This document shows, piece by piece, positions 16,693 through 23,180 of a stretch of DNA of 24,403 nucleotides. The DNA comes from Anaerolineae bacterium (GTDB taxonomy: Bacteria > Chloroflexota > Anaerolineae > Promineifilales > Promineifilaceae), in contig JANQGC010000092.1 of assembly GCA_028277515.1 (NCBI GenBank), positions 1-24,403 on the forward strand. The letters run 5' to 3'. The notes under the pieces were generated by a model. The model ran no database searches. It was not told the origin of the DNA and was given only the letters and a program-made list of their open reading frames with translations. Every line of letters begins with the position of its first letter. The first letter of the stretch is position 1. The translations under genes and the position numbers were made by a program.

Positions 16693-17712
16693 ATGGACGA
16701 AAAAGAACAAAAAGCTGCGGATGTAGAAGAAAAAACCTCATGGTCTTTAGCCCGTGTGGCCGGCCTGGTGCTCATTATCCTCGCCGCATTAATCATCCTC
16801 TACTCAACAGTCGGTTATCTTGCCTGGCAAAGCGGGGAAACCATTCGCAGCGAGCGTGAAGAAAAATTACGCACCGAACAGGTTAATCGCCAGATAACCC
16901 TTGCTCAAGATGATATCAGCAATGGTAGTTATAATCTTGCACTGCGGCGATTGGAGTGGGTTTTAGAACAAGATCCCGCCAGCGGGGATGCATTGGCTTT
17001 GCAGCAACAAGCGGAAGCTGCTCTCAGGAATTCTTTGACACCTGAAGCTCCGCCCACGCCTGCTCCCGTGCCGGAACCTTCACCCACACCAGGTCAAATC
17101 GACGACCTGGCGCAAGAATTACAACGCCTGGAGAGGTTGGAAAGTCAAAAAGAGTGGCTACGTCTCATCGAAGACACCCTGGCTTTCCAGCGCCAATACC
17201 CTGAATACCGGCGTCTACAAACCGATGCCTTTCTTTATCATGCCCATCTGGAACAAGGATTGGCGCAAATACAAGGCGACCAAATTGAAAATGGCATCTA
17301 CCATCTTTCTCAAGCGGAAAAATTAGGTGATCTCACGCAGGAGGCCGCAGATTATTGGCTTTGGGCTGAACTTTATTTGCAAGGGATGGCTTACTATGGT
17401 GTCAATTGGGGAGCGGCTGCCAGTTTTTTCCGTGATTTATGCCTCGCTGCCCCGTTTTATCAAGGATCGTGCGACAAGCTGTATGATGCCCTATTTGCAC
17501 AAGGGAACCAGTTTGCTAATACGATGGAATGGTGCCCGGCGGTTGATCTTTATCGCGAAGCACGTCAGTACGGGCGTACCGCTGAGTTGGATGAGAAATT
17601 AACCGAGGCCGTTCAAGGCTGCGCTGAAGCGACGCCTACCCCGGAAGTCATAAGCGGCACGCTGCCCATAACGGATACGGAATCCATAGCCCCTTTTCCC
17701 AATGGAGAATAA
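16693..17712 (+). CDS. Membrane-anchored helical-repeat (TPR-like) protein
   Basis: 339 residues. A charged cytoplasmic N-terminus is followed by one membrane helix (about 21-45), a TPR-like pair of helices (60-110, with ALRRLEWVLEQDP), a Pro-rich linker (~117-133), and a second helical part (135-310) with several loose TPR-like units and three to four Cys. The tail is Thr/Pro-rich. Such proteins are usually scaffolds; no specific function can be assigned. It starts 20 bp after the GT4 stop and probably shares its transcript. No clear Shine-Dalgarno is visible. Confidence 0.78.
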   Translation: MDEKEQKAADVEEKTSWSLARVAGLVLIILAALIILYSTVGYLAWQSGETIRSEREEKLRTEQVNRQITLAQDDISNGSYNLALRRLEWVLEQDPASGDALALQQQAEAALRNSLTPEAPPTPAPVPEPSPTPGQIDDLAQELQRLERLESQKEWLRLIEDTLAFQRQYPEYRRLQTDAFLYHAHLEQGLAQIQGDQIENGIYHLSQAEKLGDLTQEAADYWLWAELYLQGMAYYGVNWGAAASFFRDLCLAAPFYQGSCDKLYDALFAQGNQFANTMEWCPAVDLYREARQYGRTAELDEKLTEAVQGCAEATPTPEVISGTLPITDTESIAPFPNGE

Positions 17713-17773
17713 GGCGTTGAGTGGTTCTCAGGCGGTCTCATGAATAATTTTCGTCTAACCACACACGCCTCGA

Positions 17774-17787
17774 TATAATCACGCTAA
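17774..17787 (+). promoter_or_regulatory. -10 box placed for leaderless transcription
   Basis: A perfect TATAAT at 17774-17779 lies 7 nt before the ATG at 17787, so transcription would start at or next to the start codon. No Shine-Dalgarno is present and no strong -35 is seen (TCGTCT-like at 17 bp). Confidence 0.6.
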
Positions 17788-19184
17788 TGGCTGAAATTGG
17801 TGAAACTTTAAGCGATCGCGAGCTAGATGTCCTGCGTTGTGTAGCGGAAGGCTCATCAAATAAAGAAATCGCTTCTGCGTTGAGCATTAGCCAAAATACG
17901 GTCAAGGTACATCTGCGCAACATTTACACCAAACTGGGCGTTTCGTCACGAACAGAAGCAACCACAGCGGGAATGCAGCAGGGTTATATCGCCATCCTGG
18001 ACACGGTTGGCGCCGCCGTACATGATGGGACCGGCCCTGAGATTGCAATTGCTGTTGATCCGGACAGTTCGGCTTATGTAGAGCCGGCAGTCGATGAAGC
18101 GCCAATGGATGGGGCTGAATCGACCTCCAGGTCACGAAACTGGCGCGTGATCGGATTATTGCTGCTGCTGTTAATCAGCGTGATCGCGATTGCCATCTTA
18201 GGCCTCCAGGTTTGGAATCAAAACCAGACGCAGGCCGCCTTAGAACCATTTTCAGAAACACAGATAGGAGATACTCGCTGGCTGGTGAGTAAGCCGATGC
18301 CCGAAGGTCGTGCTAACATGGCCGTGGCTACTGTTGGCCTGGACATCTACCAGATCGGTGGGGAAACGGCCGCAGGCATTGACGGCAAAGTGTATGTATT
18401 TGACAGCCTGAATCGCTCCTGGCGATCGGCCGCCGAAAAGCCAACGGCCGTGACCGATAGTTCGGCCGTGCAGCTTTACGGCGAAATCTATGTGCCGGGT
18501 GGCTTGTCGGCCAATGGGCAGCCGACAGATGTTGTCGAAGCTTACAGCCCATCCCAAGATGCATGGCGGCCAATTGCTGCCTTACCCCAACCGGTTTCCG
18601 GTGGTTTGGCCATAACCGATGGCGCGTTTCTATACCTGTTTGGTGGTTGGAATGGGGATCAATACCTGGATACGGCATTTGTATATGATCCGTCGGCCGA
18701 TAGTTGGCGCCCTTTGCCCTCCATGCCCGCCCCCTTAGGCCAGGCCGCGGGCGGTGCGCTGGCCGGACAACTCATCGTGGCCGGTGGAGAGGATGGCCGG
18801 TCTGAGTTGTCGAGCTGCTACACGTTTGAGCCAGCGGGTGAGACCTGGTCCTCATGTCCGGATATGCTGCTGCCGCGCGCCGCGGCCGGCTCGGCCGTCA
18901 TCCTCAACAAACTCTACATCATCGGCGGTGGTCTCAACGACGATAGCGAAATAACCTTCAGCGAAGTTTATGATCCGGCTACCGAAACCTGGCAGGTTGT
19001 CAACACCCCACCCCTAAAAGAAAACCCCAGATGGCCTGGGGCAGGTGTTGGGCAAATTGAAACCAGAATCTATGCTTTAGGGGGATTAATAGGAGACAAT
19101 TACAGGGACGAAACCCTGGTATATGCACCGCTGGTTTACCAGACCTTCATCCCCGCCGCTTCCTCCGGAGATGAGGTAGAGTGA
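17787..19184 (+). CDS. LuxR-type HTH, membrane helix and Kelch propeller fusion
   Basis: 465 residues. Residues 6-65 are a LuxR/GerE helix-turn-helix (LSDRELDVLRCVAEG, SNKEIASALSISQNTVKVHL, then the IYTKLGVSSRTEA end). A linker, one membrane helix (~119-141) and a short outside linker lead to about six Kelch repeats (~165-455) with GG pairs and W/Y positions such as YQIGGE, YLFGGWNG and YIIGGG. This predicts a cytoplasmic DNA-binding head and an extracytoplasmic beta-propeller sensor, a ToxR/CadC-like one-component layout without a receiver domain. Target genes and ligand are unknown. It has its own promoter, so it can be expressed apart from the two upstream genes. Confidence 0.9.
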   Translation: MAEIGETLSDRELDVLRCVAEGSSNKEIASALSISQNTVKVHLRNIYTKLGVSSRTEATTAGMQQGYIAILDTVGAAVHDGTGPEIAIAVDPDSSAYVEPAVDEAPMDGAESTSRSRNWRVIGLLLLLLISVIAIAILGLQVWNQNQTQAALEPFSETQIGDTRWLVSKPMPEGRANMAVATVGLDIYQIGGETAAGIDGKVYVFDSLNRSWRSAAEKPTAVTDSSAVQLYGEIYVPGGLSANGQPTDVVEAYSPSQDAWRPIAALPQPVSGGLAITDGAFLYLFGGWNGDQYLDTAFVYDPSADSWRPLPSMPAPLGQAAGGALAGQLIVAGGEDGRSELSSCYTFEPAGETWSSCPDMLLPRAAAGSAVILNKLYIIGGGLNDDSEITFSEVYDPATETWQVVNTPPLKENPRWPGAGVGQIETRIYALGGLIGDNYRDETLVYAPLVYQTFIPAASSGDEVE

Positions 19185-19190
19185 CCAAAT

Positions 19191-19322
19191 TCTACCCAAA
19201 CAGTTTAGAAAAAGGACGCGGACAAGAGCGGATTTACGCCGATAAAAATAAAAAATTCAGCGTCATCAGCGTAAATCAGCGTCCAGTTAATCTTCTCTTT
19301 GTAAAAGTGTCGGATTACTAGA
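19191..19322 (-). repeat. MITE/REP-like element, copy B
   Basis: A 132-bp element, inverted relative to the copy at 7651-7785 and ~93% identical over 123 bp. In this copy the internal stem is perfect: GGACGC with GCGTCC and GATTTACGC with GCGTAAATC. Ends are TCTA and CTAGA. No coding capacity. Like copy A it lies between two convergent genes. The remaining bases of this gap (19185-19190, 19323-19363) show nothing else. Confidence 0.85.
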
Positions 19323-19363
19323 ACCAGATTCCAATTTTTCCAGATTTTCAACACTCCCACCGT

Positions 19364-19714
19364 CTAGTTTTCCACCAAGTCTACTGAGCGACCTCTTTTT
19401 TCGACAAATTCTTCAAATGAATCGGCATAGTACCAAACGATCAATTTAGCCTCAAACCAGGGCATTAAGGCTTTCATCATTTCAATTCCCGGCTCAGAGG
19501 CTAAAGAAAGATAAAAACTTTCCTCCGTAGCAAAGTAGAGGGAATAAGCCATATGAAAACGGGACTCGCCCCCTGGCTGGCCAACAACGCGGCTCACCTC
19601 GCTTTTGAGTAACCCTGGCAGCTTTTCCGCAAGCTGCAGATGGGTATTAGAGAAAAATGCCTCTAACGTATCATCGTCATCAACTTTGTAATAGAGCGTG
19701 GTGAATTGGAACAT
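19364..19714 (-). CDS. EthD-family protein
   Basis: 116 residues, normal size for the EthD / dimeric alpha-beta barrel family. It begins with a beta strand and an Asp-rich turn (LYYKVDDDDTLEAFF), then HLQLAEKLPGL, and later a FATEESFYLSLASEPG segment, all in the usual order. EthD-like proteins include partners of degradative cytochrome P450 systems, but most are of unknown function. It is the last minus-strand gene after the cytochrome cluster, separated by the hairpin at 19727-19759. No obvious Shine-Dalgarno. Confidence 0.8.
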   Translation of the reverse strand: MFQFTTLYYKVDDDDTLEAFFSNTHLQLAEKLPGLLKSEVSRVVGQPGGESRFHMAYSLYFATEESFYLSLASEPGIEMMKALMPWFEAKLIVWYYADSFEEFVEKRGRSVDLVEN

Positions 19715-19726
19715 AATTGACTAGAG

Positions 19727-19759
19727 AGGTGACAGGCACTTCGGGAGTGCCTGTCACCT
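19727..19759. repeat. REP-type palindrome (14-bp perfect stem)
   Basis: AGGTGACAGGCACT (19727-19740), loop TCGGG, AGTGCCTGTCACCT (19746-19759). The stem is perfect. No T-run follows on either strand, so it is not a standard terminator. The motif resembles REP-like hairpins that spread with RAYT (IS200-like) transposases in other bacteria. It sits 6 nt after the stop of the cytochrome gene and may stabilise or attenuate the operon transcript before the EthD gene. Confidence 0.85.
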
Positions 19760-19765
19760 GAATAC

Positions 19766-21610
19766 TTACTCCTGCCACACAGAAACCAGTTCAGACATTA
19801 ATGTGTCACGTTCTTGCTCGTATTCCGTTTCCTCAATTTTTCCCGATTCAAATTGATCATCCAGGTCAGCAATGGCCTGCAGTAGATCCTCCCGCTGGCT
19901 AGAGGTAGAGGCCGCAACGGGCGCGGGTGTTTGCCAGGAACGGATGGTGAAGACACCACCGGCAATGACCAGCAATAGCACACCGACACCAAGAAGCAGC
20001 CCGATTGTCGAATCTCCGGCCAAACCACTGTTGCCGGTTGTCGCTGCCGCAGCGCTGGTCTCAAGCCGGCCCTCCAACTCAAAACTCAATGAATCACCCG
20101 CAGGAATGGCGGGGCGGCCATAGCTGTTAAAGGTCCCGGCATCGCCCATTTGCTGCACACCTTGATCGAGCCATTCCGGTCCATCAAGCCTGACGCCTCT
20201 ATCGGGCATAATAACAGAAGCTCTGGCAGCATCATAGAAAAGGGGATGGCTGAAATCTAAACCATTTTCATAGGGCAAATCATAAGTGACCAATAGATTC
20301 ATGGCCGGCTGCCCGGGCCGGAGAGGAACGGTATCTGCCCAGCCGCGATCGGTCTGAATCATTTCCGTAGCGGCCATAAAATTGCCAAATGAATCGAATG
20401 AACGTTGAAAACGAACCTGTTCAGCCGCTTCCGGCAGGGCGATTTCAATGGTACCCTCAGAAGTTTCCCCGGATTGGCCAACGAATACGGCCGGTTCGTT
20501 ATTGTTGAGCACATAAATTTCGTTAACCACCAACCGGCCATCCATAAATTCCAGGACCAGGTGAATTTGTTCAATACTCACCACCTCAGGATCGGTCGTC
20601 TTATCAAAAACGATAATCGGCATCTCAATCTCTGGATTGTCGCTCTCCAGACGAGCGGGGTCGCTGTTGAAAGTTAGATTTTCATACTCCACGCTGGCCA
20701 AATAAACCAATTCGGGCGAAATATCTTCTAAATCAAAGGAGAAGGTCCCATCAACTTCAAGAGTGGTTGTCAGGGAGAGTGCTTCTTCAAAGGCCGGCGT
20801 GAAGGCGCGCAGGTTGACCTGGCCCTCCGTCAACAACTCACCCGTTGTTTGGTTGGTGACCAATCCGCTGATCGTTGCTGCTTCGATCGGTTCCATGGCC
20901 GCAGCGGGATCATAATAATCATAGCTAAATGTACGGGCAAAATTGACGACGTCGCCGATTTCATCTTCATTTAATTGATAGGTATGATCCTCAATAGAGT
21001 TGTCTTGCAGGGCGCTTGCCACCAGGTTATTGCTGCGATTTGTCCAGTAACTTAGATCGGTTAAATCATTTAATGGCGTGTCCAGCTCGGCCGCCTGCGG
21101 GCCATTTCCCGTTCCATCATCACCATGACAGGCGGCGCAATTCTGTTCGTACAGCATTTGGCCGTTTTCAACTGACTCTGCCGGCGTACCCAAACTATAG
21201 ACCACACCCACCAGGTCCCAGATCTCATTTGCAGCAAGCGGATTGCTGCTGCTGGGACCAAAAGGAGGCATCCCCGCATCCAAGCGTCCCTGGATAATTG
21301 TTTGAAACATGGTGGACGGAACAGCTTCATTTAAATATTGGGGGTCCGTATAGTCTCGCGGTGGTGCCGCCAGGTTCCCGGTCAGCTCACCATCTCCCCG
21401 GCCGAGTGGTCCGTGACAGTTCGCGCAGCGTTCATTGAAAGTTGGCAGCGCCCGTTCAGCATCCGGTTTAGTCGGTGGTTCCAGCGGCTCTTGTGCCACG
21501 CCGGATGGAGCCACAACCGATAATCCAACCAACAGGATTAAGGCTAAAAGAAAAAAAGCCATCAGACGATGATTGCCCAATGGCCAGGGGTGAATAACGT
21601 GATTTTTCAT
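19766..21610 (-). CDS. Membrane-anchored diheme cytochrome c with CcmI-like tail
   Basis: 614 residues from ATG 21610; longer forms would overlap the upstream gene. Signal peptide ~15-39. Cytochrome domain 1 has CANCH (62-66) and GMPPF with Met114 as likely axial ligand. Domain 2 has CAACH (158-162) but no Met at the matching place; His209 in EDHTY stands there. Next come a carboxypeptidase-regulatory-like beta-domain (about 240-330), a further beta-rich domain, a membrane helix (~535-558) and a cytoplasmic tail. The tail (QREDLL ... DLDDQFESGKIEETEYEQER) resembles residues 44-85 of the protein encoded at 21615-22082. An electron-carrier role outside the membrane is likely; the partner is unknown. 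Last member of the ccm operon, 4 nt after the previous stop. Confidence 0.87.
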   Translation of the reverse strand: MKNHVIHPWPLGNHRLMAFFLLALILLVGLSVVAPSGVAQEPLEPPTKPDAERALPTFNERCANCHGPLGRGDGELTGNLAAPPRDYTDPQYLNEAVPSTMFQTIIQGRLDAGMPPFGPSSSNPLAANEIWDLVGVVYSLGTPAESVENGQMLYEQNCAACHGDDGTGNGPQAAELDTPLNDLTDLSYWTNRSNNLVASALQDNSIEDHTYQLNEDEIGDVVNFARTFSYDYYDPAAAMEPIEAATISGLVTNQTTGELLTEGQVNLRAFTPAFEEALSLTTTLEVDGTFSFDLEDISPELVYLASVEYENLTFNSDPARLESDNPEIEMPIIVFDKTTDPEVVSIEQIHLVLEFMDGRLVVNEIYVLNNNEPAVFVGQSGETSEGTIEIALPEAAEQVRFQRSFDSFGNFMAATEMIQTDRGWADTVPLRPGQPAMNLLVTYDLPYENGLDFSHPLFYDAARASVIMPDRGVRLDGPEWLDQGVQQMGDAGTFNSYGRPAIPAGDSLSFELEGRLETSAAAATTGNSGLAGDSTIGLLLGVGVLLLVIAGGVFTIRSWQTPAPVAASTSSQREDLLQAIADLDDQFESGKIEETEYEQERDTLMSELVSVWQE

Positions 21611-21614
21611 GGTT

Positions 21615-22082
21615 TTATGAAATGGAAGGCTGAACGACGCGGGCTGGCCGGCCACAGCCGGCGCAAAATTTGTCCTCTTGCTCAAGATGACGGCCGCAAT
21701 GAGTGCAGAAACTGCCCCGGCCGTTGCTTGCTGCTGCGGGGGTCACCTGATGACGGCGTCGTTTGATCGCCGTTTCAATTTGCCGGCGCATATCCTCATT
21801 AGTCTCTTCAGCGATTTCGTCTAAGGCTTGTAAAACGGCCGCGGCCTGGGTCATTAAATAGGCTCGTTGTCCTTCATATACATCCGTAGGAACTTTGCCG
21901 GTCTCATGGTCAAAGTCTAACTCCTGAATTTCATCCAGGATAGCTTCCTTTTGTTGTATTAACCTTCGACGCTCGTTTGCTCTAGGACTTTCGGCCGGTT
22001 TTGCTGTTAGTAACGGCCGGGCAACAAAAAGAATGACTATAATGAAAAGAGCCATCCCCAATAGAATTGAACCAGCGGTCAT
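21615..22082 (-). CDS. CcmI-like N-terminal domain with zinc ribbon
   Basis: 155 residues. A membrane helix (about 4-24) is followed by a charged helical stretch with ILDEIQELDFDHETGKVP and YEGQRAYL (47-76), the pattern of the CcmI/CycH N-terminus next to the membrane. A C-terminal zinc ribbon has Cys126-x2-Cys129 and Cys140-x2-Cys143. It lacks the TPR part that binds apocytochrome in true CcmI. Its ATG overlaps the TlpA stop by one base (TGATG), so the two are translationally coupled. A role in cytochrome c assembly is inferred from position and the CcmI-like motif. Confidence 0.8.
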   Translation of the reverse strand: MTAGSILLGMALFIIVILFVARPLLTAKPAESPRANERRRLIQQKEAILDEIQELDFDHETGKVPTDVYEGQRAYLMTQAAAVLQALDEIAEETNEDMRRQIETAIKRRRHQVTPAAASNGRGSFCTHCGRHLEQEDKFCAGCGRPARVVQPSIS

Positions 22083-22672
22083 CAGATCTCTCCTAACAAC
22101 TGCCCAATGACACCATCCAGAGTTTGCTGGTTGAGCGGACCAATTTGTACGTGTCGAATTGTCCCTTCTTTATCAATGAAAAAGGTTTCCGGTACTCCGG
22201 TGATTTCATACATATCGGAAATATCTGTCCCTAAATCGGGAGCATTGGGATAAGTGATGTCGAATTCGTTAAGGTAAGCAATGGCGTTCGGTTCAACATC
22301 CGAATAAGCAACGCCCAGGAAAATCACGTCCTGATCCTGGTATTTGCGCCAGGAATCCTCGATCAAATCCGCTTCCAGGCGGCACTCAACACACCAGGAA
22401 GCCCAGAAATTAATGACCACCACCTTGCCCTGCATATCCGATAAATGAGCAATCTCCTGGCCTTCCCAATTAAAATCATTGAAAAACTCAATATCGAAAT
22501 CGGGCGCCGGCTGTCCCGCCTCCGGGCGGGTGGCGTTGGTTCTCACCAATCCCCATCCCAATAAGGCGAGCAAGGCAATGACGGCCGCCCAAATAAAAAT
22601 CATGCCCCAGCGCGGTCCGCCAGTTTTTGATTCTTTCTCTTGTGGTATTGTACTGTGAGTGATATCGCTCAT
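22082..22672 (-). CDS. CcmG/ResA-type TlpA thioredoxin
   Basis: 196 residues. The N-terminal anchor helix (~22-43) is followed by a periplasm-facing thioredoxin fold. Active site WCVEC (Cys94, Cys97) follows VVVINFWAS; the cis-Pro is in TGVPETFFID (Pro161). These proteins reduce disulfides of CcmH or of apocytochrome CXXCH before heme attachment. The start ATG overlaps the ccmH stop by one base (TAATG). CcmG-like assignment rests on the cluster; ResA and TlpA subfamilies cannot be split by eye. Confidence 0.92.
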   Translation of the reverse strand: MSDITHSTIPQEKESKTGGPRWGMIFIWAAVIALLALLGWGLVRTNATRPEAGQPAPDFDIEFFNDFNWEGQEIAHLSDMQGKVVVINFWASWCVECRLEADLIEDSWRKYQDQDVIFLGVAYSDVEPNAIAYLNEFDITYPNAPDLGTDISDMYEITGVPETFFIDKEGTIRHVQIGPLNQQTLDGVIGQLLGEI

Positions 22673-23172
22673 TATTTTTTACCTAATTCTTCCTCAACTC
22701 GCGTGAGATAGTCGTCTTTATCGGTGATTTCGCTTTGCACCACAACCGCACCACCCGCCAGGTCCGGAGCCACTGGTTCGGCACGCATGCTGCGCATCCA
22801 ACGGCTGAATAAGAGCACACCGATCAATATAAGAACGACCGGGAGAACCCAAAGAATGATCAAGCTTATCCCGCGGCGTGGGGGGTTGGCCAACACACCA
22901 TCCCCGTATTGCCGGGCAAAATATTCAAAAATTTCTTGCTTGCTCTCACCATCAGCCAGCTTATCACGGATTAATTCTCGCCAGTCAGCACATGCCTGTG
23001 TGCCGCAAACGTCCAGCGGTATGTTTTCACACACAGGACAGTAAATATCTTGGGCGATTTCGTTAACTTCATCATCCGTCACACCATTGTCCTGAGCAGC
23101 AAGTGGTTGAACCAGGGCAACAATGGCCAGGGCAAACAATGCAATTAAAAAAAATCTACCTAATTTTTGCAT
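22672..23172 (-). CDS. ccmH: CcmH/CcmL-type cytochrome c biogenesis protein
   Basis: 166 residues. Signal peptide to ~26, three-helix redox domain (~30-95), membrane helix (~102-124) and cytoplasmic tail. The usual LRCxxCQ motif appears as IYCPVCENIPLDVC (Cys45, Cys48), followed by a second pair, Cys56 and Cys61 (CGTQAC), where typical members have none. The rest (DWRELIRDKLADGESKQEIFEYFARQYG) fits the family well. In System I it keeps apocytochrome thiols reduced and presents them to CcmF. It begins 8 nt after the ccmF stop. Confidence 0.93.
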   Translation of the reverse strand: MQKLGRFFLIALFALAIVALVQPLAAQDNGVTDDEVNEIAQDIYCPVCENIPLDVCGTQACADWRELIRDKLADGESKQEIFEYFARQYGDGVLANPPRRGISLIILWVLPVVLILIGVLLFSRWMRSMRAEPVAPDLAGGAVVVQSEITDKDDYLTRVEEELGKK

Positions 23173-23180
23173 AAAAATGA

